Shown here: positions 33,979 through 42,428 of the stretch, piece after piece
Layout of the letters: every line of letters begins with the position of its first letter
Numbering within the stretch: position 1 is the first letter of the stretch
Assembly (NCBI GenBank): GCA_902768825.1
Contig: CACXMR010000015.1
Coordinates: 1 to 44,091 of the forward strand
DNA length: 44,091 nt
Origin: an uncultured Ruminococcus sp.
Lineage (GTDB): Bacteria; Bacillota; Clostridia; Oscillospirales; Acutalibacteraceae
Direction: 5' to 3'
Made by a program: the position numbers and the translations under genes
The notes under the pieces: model-generated
Database searches by the model: none
The model's input: only the letters and a program-made list of their open reading frames with translations
What the model was told of the DNA's origin: nothing

Positions 33979-36099
33979 ATGAGATACGAAGATAATGAAC
34001 TGATACTGGAGCTTCTTTCCCACTACAGCGAGCCGGTGGAAAGAACAGAGCTGTTGCTTCAGTCCGGAATGGATCCTGAGCATTTCAACAATGCCGTGTC
34101 CTATCTTGATTCCAAGGGACAGCTTGTAATTATCAAAAGAAAGAAACTCGCCCTGCCGGATATTGCCGGATGCGTCAGGGCAACCGTGGTCAGGGTCAAC
34201 CGCTGGTTCCTGTTTGCACACCCGGAGGACGAGGATATGAGCGATATTTTTATCCATGCGGGATCAAGCAAGGGTGCCATGCCCGGAGACCTTGTTATGC
34301 TCAAAAACATTACCGACGGCGAAAAGGGACTTTCTGCCGAGGTGGATAAGATACTCGAAAAAGGCTCACGCATCATAACAGGCGTGGTCGAGCGTGAAAA
34401 GGGCAAAAAGGGTCAGGCTCACGTCATGCCGGACAACGGCTTTGCCTATCACCTCAGGATCGTGCCCGGCGGCGAGCTGAAAAGCAAAAACGGCGACAAG
34501 GTCAAGGCCGCCATACTCTATGACCCAAAGGACAAGAGGATCAAGGCGAGAGTCATCCATATATACGGTCGTGCTGACAGTGCTAAAATCTGCTCCGATG
34601 CGATCATTGACGCTGCAGGGATTCCCGTTAAGTTTTCGGTGCCCGTAAAGCACGAGGCAGCCAAGAGAGCCGCCGAGCCTATTACCCAGGAAGAGATCGC
34701 AAGGCGTCTTGACCTGCGTAATGAGGCTATCTTCACTATTGACGGAGCTGACGCAAAGGACCTTGACGACGCTATCTCCGTTAAAAAAACGGATAACGGC
34801 TGGGAGCTTGGGGTACACATTGCCGATGTTTCCCACTATGTAAGGGAAGGAAGCTTGCTTGACGAGTCCGCCATGGACAGGGGCACGTCTGTTTATTTTG
34901 CCGACCGTGTAATACCCATGCTGCCTGTGGAGATATCCAACGGCTGCTGTTCCCTCAATGCAGGAGTGCCCAAGCTCACATTTTCTGCCATAATGACCCT
35001 TGACAAAAAGGGCGAACTGGTGGATTACCGCTTTGAAAAGAGCGTGATAGAATCAAAGGTCAGGGGCGTATATTCTGAGGTCAATGCCATAATCGACGGC
35101 AGTGCCGATGAGAGCCTGATGACAAAATATTCTCCTGTTCTTGGCGCCATCAGGGACGGCCAGGAGCTTGCCGAAATACTAAAGGCAAAGGCAAAGCAGC
35201 GGGGAGAGCTGGAGATCGAGACCTCAGAGCTTCGTTTCGTGCTGGATGAGAGAGGTGTCTGCATCGGAGTCAGCGAACGTGAACGTGGAGAGGCCGAGGA
35301 GCTTATCGAGCAGTTTATGATTACCGCCAACCGTGCGGCTGCACTTTATGCAAAGAGCGCCCTTATACCCTTTGTCTACAGGGTACACGAGGCGCCGGAG
35401 AGTGACAGGCTTGAATCACTCGCCGAGCTTGCTGCGGCCTGCGGCTTCCAGACAAGGAGACTCAAGGAGGGTGTTCACCAGACCGATCTCAGTGAGCTTA
35501 TCGAAAAGGCCAAGGGCACAAAATATGCAAGGCTGATATCAACTCAGGTGCTGAGGACCATGGCAAAGGCAAGATATGCTCCGGAGCCACTGGGTCATTT
35601 TGGTCTGTCTCTGGCGGATTACTGCCATTTTACATCCCCCATAAGACGTTATCCCGACACCTCCATACACCGCATACTCACAGACCTGGTAAGTGGCGTA
35701 TCCATCGACAGGATACAGGAGCACTACGGCGAATTTGCACGGGAATCCTCCCGTATGTCATCTGACAGGGAGCTAAGGGCAATGCGTGCCGAGAGGGAAG
35801 CCGAGAAGTGCTATGCGGCAGAGTATATGACCTCCCACATAGGCGAGGTGCATCAGGGAATAGTCTCAGGGGTGACTAACAAGGGTCTGTTTGTTGCCCT
35901 CGAAACAGGCATAGAGGGTTTTGTGAGTCTTGTTGATGACGAACACGCCTTTTTTGAGTTTGACGGAACGGCATCCACTGTTGACCGCCGCACTGGAAAG
36001 AAGTATTCTATCGGAGACAGTGTTACGATCAAGGTAATAAACGCCAGTGTCCCCACAGGTACGATAGATTTCGATCTTCAGTCGTCGGGGGACAGATAA
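33979..36099 (+). CDS. rnr: ribonuclease R
   Basis: RNase R is a processive 3'-5' exoribonuclease that degrades structured RNA and works with tmRNA. An N-terminal winged-helix/cold-shock region (1-190) is followed by the RNB catalytic domain. There FTIDGADAKDLDDAISV holds the metal-binding aspartates, and HFTSPIRRYPD is the distal motif. A C-terminal S1 domain starts near residue 625 (HQGIVSGVTNKGLFVALE). The protein is 706 residues and lacks the long basic tail of some homologues. AAGGAAGGA lies four bases before ATG 33979. smpB, which often follows rnr in Firmicutes, is not here. Confidence 0.94.
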   Translation: MRYEDNELILELLSHYSEPVERTELLLQSGMDPEHFNNAVSYLDSKGQLVIIKRKKLALPDIAGCVRATVVRVNRWFLFAHPEDEDMSDIFIHAGSSKGAMPGDLVMLKNITDGEKGLSAEVDKILEKGSRIITGVVEREKGKKGQAHVMPDNGFAYHLRIVPGGELKSKNGDKVKAAILYDPKDKRIKARVIHIYGRADSAKICSDAIIDAAGIPVKFSVPVKHEAAKRAAEPITQEEIARRLDLRNEAIFTIDGADAKDLDDAISVKKTDNGWELGVHIADVSHYVREGSLLDESAMDRGTSVYFADRVIPMLPVEISNGCCSLNAGVPKLTFSAIMTLDKKGELVDYRFEKSVIESKVRGVYSEVNAIIDGSADESLMTKYSPVLGAIRDGQELAEILKAKAKQRGELEIETSELRFVLDERGVCIGVSERERGEAEELIEQFMITANRAAALYAKSALIPFVYRVHEAPESDRLESLAELAAACGFQTRRLKEGVHQTDLSELIEKAKGTKYARLISTQVLRTMAKARYAPEPLGHFGLSLADYCHFTSPIRRYPDTSIHRILTDLVSGVSIDRIQEHYGEFARESSRMSSDRELRAMRAEREAEKCYAAEYMTSHIGEVHQGIVSGVTNKGLFVALETGIEGFVSLVDDEHAFFEFDGTASTVDRRTGKKYSIGDSVTIKVINASVPTGTIDFDLQSSGDR

Positions 36100-36186
36100 A
36101 CTGAATTGCGACTTAACTGATCGCGGTTCTCAGCTGATTATCAATTCGCGGAAACAAAAGCTACAAGTCCGAAAAGCTATCAACGC

Positions 36187-36330
36187 GAAATTGGGAGCGG
36201 CAGCTTGCCGCAAGTTTTGGTCAAGCTTTTTCAAAAGCTTGCAGGGTCAAGGGACGGAGTCCCTTGTAGGTGGTTCGGAGGACGAAGTCCTCTGATATAT
36301 AAGAAAAAGAGCCTGATTCCGGCAGGAATC
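36187..36330. repeat. third copy of the modular hairpin repeat island
   Basis: The hairpins in order are GCGGCA-GCT-TGCCGC (36197-36211), AAGCTTTT/AAAAGCTT (36223-36240), CAAGGGAC-GGA-GTCCCTTG (36248-36266) and GAGGAC-GAA-GTCCTC (36278-36292). The last piece (36311-36330, GCCTGATTCC then GGCA then GGAATC) repeats the arm of the terminator at 7127. Order and spacing match the island at 7.2 kb read in reverse. Positions 36100-36186 contain nothing else I can name. Confidence 0.8.
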
Positions 36331-36373
36331 ATAATGCACTCTTATTAATATGATATAACGGCAGGTGTATACA

Positions 36374-37021
36374 ATGCCAAAAAACCATCACATAGCGGCC
36401 CCGGTCATCAGAAGGCTGCCCAGATATTACCGCTTCCTTGGAGATCTTCTTGAAAACGGTGTAAAGAGGATATCATCCCGTGAGCTTTCAGAAAGAATGG
36501 GGCTGACAGCGTCTCAGATAAGGCAGGATCTCAACTGCTTCGGCGGCTTCGGCCAGCAGGGCTACGGATATTCCGTTGAGGGTCTGCATAAAGAAATAGG
36601 CTCCATATTGGGGCTTGATAACCGCTACAAATCAATACTGATAGGCGCCGGAAACCTTGGCAAGGCTGTGGCGATACACATGGCCTTTGAGACAAGGGGC
36701 TTTGACCTTATAGGGATCTTTGACAACGACCCGGAAAAGATCGGTGAAAGGATCAGGGAGCTGACGGTTAGCGACACAGCACAGCTTGAAAGCTTCTGTC
36801 AGGAAAACAGCATTGACGCTGCCATACTGTGTGTGCCCAAAAGTGCGGCACCTCAGCTTGCGGACAGGCTCTATGCCCTTGGTATAAGGAATTACTGGAA
36901 TTTCAGCCACTATGACCTGTCCATGAGGTTTAAGGATATCGTTGTGGAAAATGTCCATCTCAACGACAGCCTGATGATTCTGTGCTATAAGATAACCGAC
37001 AGGGACAGACCTGAGCAATAG
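36374..37021 (+). CDS. rex: redox-sensing transcriptional repressor Rex
   Basis: Rex senses the NADH/NAD+ ratio and represses fermentation and respiration genes when NADH is low. The N-terminal winged helix (about 1-75) contains RISSRELSERMGLTASQIRQ and the family-specific DLNCFGGFGQQGYGY. The Rossmann domain follows with LIGAGNLGKAVA (near residues 88-99). The C-terminal swapped helix has NFSHYDLSM. Its length of 215 residues is normal. The start is ATG 36374, with GGCAGGTG eight bases upstream. No Rex operator (TTGTTAA/TTAACAA type) is visible in this window, so its targets lie elsewhere. Confidence 0.94.
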   Translation: MPKNHHIAAPVIRRLPRYYRFLGDLLENGVKRISSRELSERMGLTASQIRQDLNCFGGFGQQGYGYSVEGLHKEIGSILGLDNRYKSILIGAGNLGKAVAIHMAFETRGFDLIGIFDNDPEKIGERIRELTVSDTAQLESFCQENSIDAAILCVPKSAAPQLADRLYALGIRNYWNFSHYDLSMRFKDIVVENVHLNDSLMILCYKITDRDRPEQ

Positions 37022-37076
37022 TCATATTTTCCCTCGTGAGAGCATAAGCTTTACAAAAACATACGGGGGATTGTAA

Positions 37077-37337
37077 GTGTCGGATCAGGTCTTTTGGATC
37101 ATCATAGCCGCCGGAATCGTTGTTACTCTGGTATTAAAGGTCATATCTAAGGACAGACGTCCGCTAAGGGGCACTCTGCTGAGTCTGATGCCCGGCATTG
37201 CCGCATTGACTGTGATTAATCTGTTGTCTCCGCTCACAGGCGTAGGACTTCCAGTCAGCAGGCTGAGTGTTTCTGGGGCGGCGCTGCTGGGAGTGCCGGG
37301 TGTGACTGCGATGCTCATTATCCAGGCGTTGTTCTGA
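37077..37337 (+). CDS. small membrane protein, BofA-like
   Basis: This 86-residue protein has two or three hydrophobic helices (about 5-24, 33-52 and 66-86). The C-terminal VSGAALLGVPGVTAMLIIQ with its GxPG turn resembles BofA, the inhibitor of pro-sigma-K processing in Bacillus sporulation. BofA-like proteins also occur in clostridia where the sigma-K pathway differs. A sporulation role is therefore only suggested, and no other sporulation gene is nearby. The start is GTG 37077, with GGGGGAT six bases upstream. It sits between rex and the GTPase fusion. Confidence 0.65.
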   Translation: MSDQVFWIIIAAGIVVTLVLKVISKDRRPLRGTLLSLMPGIAALTVINLLSPLTGVGLPVSRLSVSGAALLGVPGVTAMLIIQALF

Positions 37338-37366
37338 GCGGGGACGGGAAAAAAGGAAGTGAATTG

Positions 37367-39955
37367 ATGAAAAAGCTTGTCATAGGGATACTTGCCCATG
37401 TGGATTCCGGAAAGACCACTCTTTCTGAGGCCATGCTTTATTGCTCAGGCAATATCAGAAGGCTGGGCAGGGTGGATCACGGAGATTCTTTTCTTGATAC
37501 CTTTTCTCTTGAGAGGGAGAGAGGTATCACTATTTTTTCCAAGCAGGCAATGCTTGAATATGGAGATACTCAGATAACCCTTCTTGACACTCCGGGACAT
37601 GTTGATTTTTCCGCAGAGACGGAGCGCACATTGCAGGTGCTGGACTATGCCGTGCTGGTTGTCAGCGGTACTGACGGCGTGCAGAGCCATACTCTCACCC
37701 TGTGGAGGCTTTTGCAGAGATACAGGGTGCCCTGCTTTATCTTTGTCAACAAAATGGACCTGCCCGGGGCGGATCAGAGTCAGATAATGCTTCAGCTCAG
37801 GGCAAGACTGAGCGAGAACTGCGTTGACTTTACAGAGAGGTCAGGGGCTGAATTTTATGAGAGGATAGCAGAGTGCGGCGACGAGCTTCTGGATCAGTAT
37901 TACAGCAGTGATAGGGTAGCACATGATGATATAGTGAAGGCCGTCCGTGAGCGCAGGGTGTTTCCCTGCCTTTTTGGTTCTGCGCTAAAAACAGAGGGAG
38001 TGGACAGCTTTCTTGAGGTCCTGTCGGAATATACTGTCATGCCTGATTACGGCGACAGCTTTTCCGGAAGGGTGTTTAAGATTTCTGAGGATAAGCAGGG
38101 CAGAAGGCTGACCTTCCTTAAAGTTACGGGGGGAAGTCTGCGGGTGCGTGAGATACTCCGTAGCGACAAGAACATTAACGGTGAAAAGGTCAGCCAGATC
38201 AGGATTTACTCCGGCGAGAAGTTTAGTGCGGTGGAGCAGGCGGATGCCGGAAGCGTGTGTGCCGTTACGGGAATAAGCTTCACATCCGCAGGAGACGGTC
38301 TCGGAGAAGCCGGAGCCTCTGCTTTGCCGGTGCTTGCCCCGGTGCTTACATATTCCGTGGAGCTGCCCAGGGAAATCAGTCCCCACACAGCTCTTGAAAA
38401 GCTGAAAATACTGGAAGAGGAGGACCCTCAGCTTAATGTAGTCTGGAACGAGCGCTTCGGGCGCATCCAGATCAGGGTGATGGGAGAGATACAGCTTGAG
38501 GTGCTCAAAAGCCTGATCCCCCAACGCTTCGGATTTGAGGTATCCTTCGGGACGGGCAGCATTATCTACAAGGAAACCATAACGGATACCGTGGAGGGAG
38601 TGGGTCACTTTGAACCTCTGCGGCACTATGCCGAGGTTCATCTCATTCTCAAGCCTGCGCCGAGGAACAGCGGTATACTCTTCCGGTCAGAGTGCCGGGA
38701 GGATCAGCTTGACCGCAACTGGCAGCGTCTGATACTTTCCAATCTCTATGAGAAGGATCATATCGGTGTGCTCACAGGCTCGCCCCTTACCGATGTGGAG
38801 ATAATCCTTGCTTCCGGCAGGGCGCACCCAAAGCACACTGAGGGCGGTGATTTCCGTCAGGCGGCACTGAGAGCCGTCCGTCAGGGACTCAGAAAGGCTC
38901 ATTCCGTCCTGCTTGAGCCGGTATATTCCTTTACACTTGAGCTGCCCTCCGAAAACATAGGGAGGGCGATAACCGACATACAGCAGATGAGCGGCAGCTT
39001 TGACCAGCCTGAGTCTGCCCCGGATAACATGACGGTCATAAGGGGCAGGGCGCCGGTGTCCGAAATGAACAGCTACGGCAGCGAGGTCCTTCGATATACC
39101 CACGGAAGGGGCAGGCTTGTGTGTGAGTTTTGCGGTTATGAAGAATGTCATAATTCCGAGGAGATCATCGGGAGCTTCTCCTATGACCCCGACAGGGACA
39201 CGGACAATCCCTGTGATTCTGTGTTTTGCTCACACGGGGCCGGCTTCATCGTCAAGTGGAACGAGGTGCCCGGATATATGCACCTGTCATCGGTGCTTGG
39301 TGAGCCAAAGCCCACAGCAAACGCCGAAGTCCTCAGAAACCGTGTGGCTTCCTCTGCAGGGAGAGGAGATATCTTTGCCCTTGACAAGGAGCTTATGCAG
39401 ATATTTGAAAGGACCTATGGTCCCGTCAGGCGCAGGCAGATATCCCAGCCCCGGGAGATCACGGCACCTCAGAAGGAACAAAAGGCCGGGAAATCTTCGC
39501 CGGACAAATATTCTGACCGGACAGAGTATCTCCTCGTTGACGGATATAATGTCATATTCTCCTGGGACGAGCTGAAAAAGCTTTCAGAGACAAACATAGA
39601 CGCCGCAAGGAATACCCTTGTCAATATTCTGTGCAACTATCGTGGCTACAGGAAATGCGAGCTGATATTGGTCTTTGATGCCTACAAGGTCAGGGGCGGT
39701 GCAGAGTCCGTGGAAAGGGTGGACAATATCAGCATAGTCTATACAAAGGAAGCCGAAACTGCGGATATGTACATAGAGAAGGTAACCCACTCCCTTGCAA
39801 AGGATCACCGTGTCAGAGTGGTAACCTCAGACAGGCTTGAACAGCTCATTATTCTCGGAAACGGCGCTCTGCGGATATCCTCAAGGGCCTTTCTTGCTGA
39901 GGTCAGGGAAGCCGAGGAGGAGATCAGGAGGATTATCTCAGAGCATAGTTATTGA
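37367..39955 (+). CDS. TetM/EF-G-like translational GTPase fused to a C-terminal YacP/NYN nuclease domain
   Basis: This is an 862-residue fusion. Residues 1-240 are a translational GTPase: AHVDSGKTT (G1), RERGITIF (switch I), DTPGH (G3), NKMD (G4) and GSALK (G5). EF-G-like domains II-V follow to about residue 640, with EPVYSFTLELPSENIGRAIT in domain V. A Cys-containing segment with RLVCEFCGYEECHN follows. A basic linker leads to a NYN_YacP domain (about 717-862) with LLVDGYN, VFDAYK, EAETADMYIEK and VVTSDRLEQ. These supply the four acidic residues expected of PIN/NYN nucleases. YacP of Bacillus (Rae1) cleaves mRNA in the ribosomal A site. The fusion may couple ribosome remodelling to mRNA cleavage. 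It resembles ribosomal protection proteins, but drug resistance cannot be assumed. The start is ATG 37367, 7 bases after AGGAAG. Confidence 0.85.
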   Translation: MKKLVIGILAHVDSGKTTLSEAMLYCSGNIRRLGRVDHGDSFLDTFSLERERGITIFSKQAMLEYGDTQITLLDTPGHVDFSAETERTLQVLDYAVLVVSGTDGVQSHTLTLWRLLQRYRVPCFIFVNKMDLPGADQSQIMLQLRARLSENCVDFTERSGAEFYERIAECGDELLDQYYSSDRVAHDDIVKAVRERRVFPCLFGSALKTEGVDSFLEVLSEYTVMPDYGDSFSGRVFKISEDKQGRRLTFLKVTGGSLRVREILRSDKNINGEKVSQIRIYSGEKFSAVEQADAGSVCAVTGISFTSAGDGLGEAGASALPVLAPVLTYSVELPREISPHTALEKLKILEEEDPQLNVVWNERFGRIQIRVMGEIQLEVLKSLIPQRFGFEVSFGTGSIIYKETITDTVEGVGHFEPLRHYAEVHLILKPAPRNSGILFRSECREDQLDRNWQRLILSNLYEKDHIGVLTGSPLTDVEIILASGRAHPKHTEGGDFRQAALRAVRQGLRKAHSVLLEPVYSFTLELPSENIGRAITDIQQMSGSFDQPESAPDNMTVIRGRAPVSEMNSYGSEVLRYTHGRGRLVCEFCGYEECHNSEEIIGSFSYDPDRDTDNPCDSVFCSHGAGFIVKWNEVPGYMHLSSVLGEPKPTANAEVLRNRVASSAGRGDIFALDKELMQIFERTYGPVRRRQISQPREITAPQKEQKAGKSSPDKYSDRTEYLLVDGYNVIFSWDELKKLSETNIDAARNTLVNILCNYRGYRKCELILVFDAYKVRGGAESVERVDNISIVYTKEAETADMYIEKVTHSLAKDHRVRVVTSDRLEQLIILGNGALRISSRAFLAEVREAEEEIRRIISEHSY

Positions 39956-39980
39956 CAGACAGGAAAAAATCTGTTATAGT
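39952..39980 (+). promoter_or_regulatory. sigma-A promoter of the B12-regulated operon, overlapping the upstream stop codon
   Basis: TTGACA (39952-39957) contains the TGA stop of the GTPase gene. TATAGT (39975-39980) follows after 17 bases, and TGT before it makes an extended -10. Transcription would start near 39987, just ahead of the riboswitch. Confidence 0.85.
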
Positions 39981-40005
39981 CAGATATGTCAGAAAAAATA
40001 TAAAG

Positions 40006-40120
40006 CTCTGCGGTCCCGTGCCTGGCGGTACGGATAAAGGGAATACCGGTGAGAATCCGGAGCAACCGTCATTACCGTATATGGCATTATGATGCCTGAA
40101 GTCGGAATACTTCCCGCAGA
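40006..40120 (+). promoter_or_regulatory. cobalamin riboswitch aptamer
   Basis: The conserved core GGGAATACCGGTGAGAATCC (from 40040) and the B12-box-like AAGTCGGAATACTTCCCG (from 40099) match the adenosylcobalamin riboswitch consensus. TCTGCGG (40007-40013) and CCGCAGA (40114-40120) close the structure as a terminal stem. The 382-base gap before the next gene holds only this RNA, its expression platform (about 40121-40310) and the ribosome binding site. Confidence 0.92.
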
Positions 40121-40273
40121 AAGCTTCGGCAATGCAGTCTTGGACGATGAAGAAGTGCAGCCGATCATGCATCGCAGTCTGTGCCGGAATGGTACAGGCT
40201 TGTGTTTGTTGTGTCTTTTTGCCGCAAAAACTGCGGTGTGACGCTTCCTTTTGGTGCCGATGCGGGTCTGTTG

Positions 40274-40305
40274 TGCTTCTCCGGAGTTACGGAGAAGCAT
40301 TTTTT
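40274..40305 (+). terminator. riboswitch-controlled intrinsic terminator
   Basis: TGCTTCTCCG (40274-40283), loop GAGTTA and CGGAGAAGCA (40290-40299) form a perfect 10-bp stem followed by TTTTTT. It is the probable OFF state of the riboswitch when cobalamin is bound. GAAGAAGTGCA (40149-40159) could pair with 40272-40282 and act as antiterminator. Confidence 0.88.
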
Positions 40306-40337
40306 GTTTCTGATCATTTCAGACAGGAGGATGAACA

Positions 40338-42395
40338 ATGAAAACGACAAAAAAATTGCTGTCAGCCCTTGTGGTATGCACTCTGGCAGTCCCGATGCTG
40401 GGCACGGGGGTGAATGCAAAGGAAAATGATCTGGGCAGCGTCAGGGTCATTATCGAAAACAATACCCTTTCCGAAGAAAACGGCGCCGACTGGACAGGCA
40501 CTCTTGCCGATCAGTGGGTAACTATCACCGAGGATGATTCGGCGATCACCGCATTCATGCAGGTCGTGGATGCTCAGGGCTTTTCCCAGACCGGTGCTCA
40601 GGAGGGCTACATCAGCGAGATCAACGGTCTTTCCGCAGAGGACGGCGGAGCCATGGGCGGCTGGATGTTCAGTCTTGACGATTGGTTTACAGACGAGGGA
40701 ATTGCCGCTTATACGGTCAGCTCAGGCAAGCTTGAGGACGGCGACGAGCTGCGCTTTTCCTATAGCTGCGCATGGGGTGGAGACCTTGACTATGACTGGT
40801 CGGGAGCCGACACCTCTCTGAAAAACGTGGTGTTCAGCGCCGGAGAGCTTGATAAGACCTTTGAGGGGACGACCTATGACTATGTTCTGACCCTTCCGGA
40901 GGAAACGGAGGCTATCACCGTAAGACCTGAGGTGCTGAATAAGGCTTACAGGTCAAAGGTATACAAGAACACCTACACTCCTGCGGAAAAGGGCACCGAC
41001 TACAAGTCAGGCAAGGAAATAGAAATAACTGACGGGGATGTAATCATTATCGGTGTCGCTTCTCCCGCATGGATGCAGAGTAACTACAACAACGCCCAGG
41101 AGAGCATATATCGCTTCCATATCAGTGAGGTGAGGACCACTGATCCTGTTGTGCAGGAGGCTGAGAGCCTGATAAACGCTATCGGCATGGTCACTCTTGA
41201 AAGCAGGGATAAGATAAAGGCTGCCCGCAGCTTTTTTGATAGTCTTACTGACGAACAGATGAGCAAGGTAAGCAACTATGAGCTTCTTGTGAATGCTGAG
41301 GAAGAATACGCAGGTCTTCTCCCGGACATGCCGAATATGGAGCTTTCCGAGCTGAGAGAGGCTGCGGGTCAGTATCTCAGTAAGGAGCCGGTTTTTGGAA
41401 ACGAGTGGGACATGATAGCCCTTACACGCCTGGGTCATGCCTCGGACAGCATGAAGGAAGGCTACATCGCAAGCGTCAAAGAAAAGCTCACAGACGCCGA
41501 TTCTCCAAGGCTCAGCGCTACACGGTCTACTGTAAATTCGGGCGTGGTTGCGGCTCTGACTTCTGCAGGTGCCGACCCCACTGACTTTTACGGATATGAC
41601 CTTACCCAGCCCCTGACGGATATTGAGTATGTCACAAGCCAGGGTGTCAATGGTGCGGTCTATGCCCTCATAGCCCTTGACAGTCACGGCTATGGCAATG
41701 ACGACATTCGTGCAAAGCTTATCTCCGTGATACTTGCGGCTCAGGAAAGCGACGGTGGATGGACAATCGACACCTGGACAGGCATAGATGACGGTTCTGA
41801 CGCTGATATGACCGCAATGGCGCTCCAGGCACTTGCGCCCTATGCAGGGACGGATGATAATGTCAGAGAAGCTTCATCCCGTGCCCTTGACTTCCTTGAA
41901 AAGAACCAGACTGACCTTGCGGGCTTTGTATCATACGGCAGCGAGGACTGCGAGAGCTGTGCTCAGGTAATGACGGCTCTCTGTGCCCTGAATATCGACC
42001 CGGAGACAGACGAAAAATTTACAGCAAGCGGCTATGGAGTGTTCAGGTCGCTCCAGCGCTTCTATAACAGCGATGACATGGGATTTACTCATCTTTTAGG
42101 GGGAGAAAGCAACTACATTTCCTCTTATCAGGCATATATTTCCGTGGCGGCATATTACAGGCTGGTTAACGGCATGACATCTCTCTTTGATATGAGCGAT
42201 ACAGAGCTTGCAGTATTCAGAGCTGAGGAAGCTTCAACGACTGAAAGCAGCACCCAAAGCTCCGCACCTGTTGTGGTGCCCGATGAAAAGCCGGTTCCCA
42301 CTGGTGAACCGTCCGCTCCGGCAATGACCCTTATCCTTGCACTGTTTACAGCCGCAGCGGCTGCCGTGATTTTAAGAGGACGCAGAGCAGAGTGA
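40338..42395 (+). CDS. surface protein with DUF4430 and alpha/alpha-toroid domains, probable cobalamin-binding protein
   Basis: The layout over 685 residues is: signal peptide (1-27), DUF4430 (about 35-150, with GGWMFSLDDWFTDEG), a cadherin-like beta-sandwich (about 160-263), a helical spacer (268-325), an alpha/alpha toroid of prenyltransferase type (about 335-612), a Ser/Thr-rich stalk (630-660) and a membrane helix (661-679) with RGRR after it. DUF4430 is the transcobalamin-like C-terminal domain, and an alpha/alpha barrel is the other transcobalamin domain, here in reversed order. The toroid shows QESDGGW and DMTAMALQALAPY. No LPxTG sorting signal is present, so the tail anchors it in the membrane. 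It is the first gene after the cobalamin riboswitch, with AGGAGG about 7 bases upstream. B12 binding is inferred from fold and regulation. Confidence 0.8.
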   Translation: MKTTKKLLSALVVCTLAVPMLGTGVNAKENDLGSVRVIIENNTLSEENGADWTGTLADQWVTITEDDSAITAFMQVVDAQGFSQTGAQEGYISEINGLSAEDGGAMGGWMFSLDDWFTDEGIAAYTVSSGKLEDGDELRFSYSCAWGGDLDYDWSGADTSLKNVVFSAGELDKTFEGTTYDYVLTLPEETEAITVRPEVLNKAYRSKVYKNTYTPAEKGTDYKSGKEIEITDGDVIIIGVASPAWMQSNYNNAQESIYRFHISEVRTTDPVVQEAESLINAIGMVTLESRDKIKAARSFFDSLTDEQMSKVSNYELLVNAEEEYAGLLPDMPNMELSELREAAGQYLSKEPVFGNEWDMIALTRLGHASDSMKEGYIASVKEKLTDADSPRLSATRSTVNSGVVAALTSAGADPTDFYGYDLTQPLTDIEYVTSQGVNGAVYALIALDSHGYGNDDIRAKLISVILAAQESDGGWTIDTWTGIDDGSDADMTAMALQALAPYAGTDDNVREASSRALDFLEKNQTDLAGFVSYGSEDCESCAQVMTALCALNIDPETDEKFTASGYGVFRSLQRFYNSDDMGFTHLLGGESNYISSYQAYISVAAYYRLVNGMTSLFDMSDTELAVFRAEEASTTESSTQSSAPVVVPDEKPVPTGEPSAPAMTLILALFTAAAAAVILRGRRAE

Positions 42396-42428
42396 TTATA
42401 TTCCATGCTGCCGGAAAGGAGGATGTCC

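Noticed and set aside
37367-39955. Tetracycline-resistance gene of the tet(M) type
   Set aside because: The GTPase is related but the protein has a nuclease domain and sits in a chromosomal housekeeping context. Resistance cannot be claimed from similarity alone.
42280-42395. Sortase signal (PVPTGE) at the C terminus of the first DUF4430 protein
   Set aside because: The proline is not in the LPxTG position relative to Thr-Gly. A simple C-terminal membrane anchor explains the sequence better.
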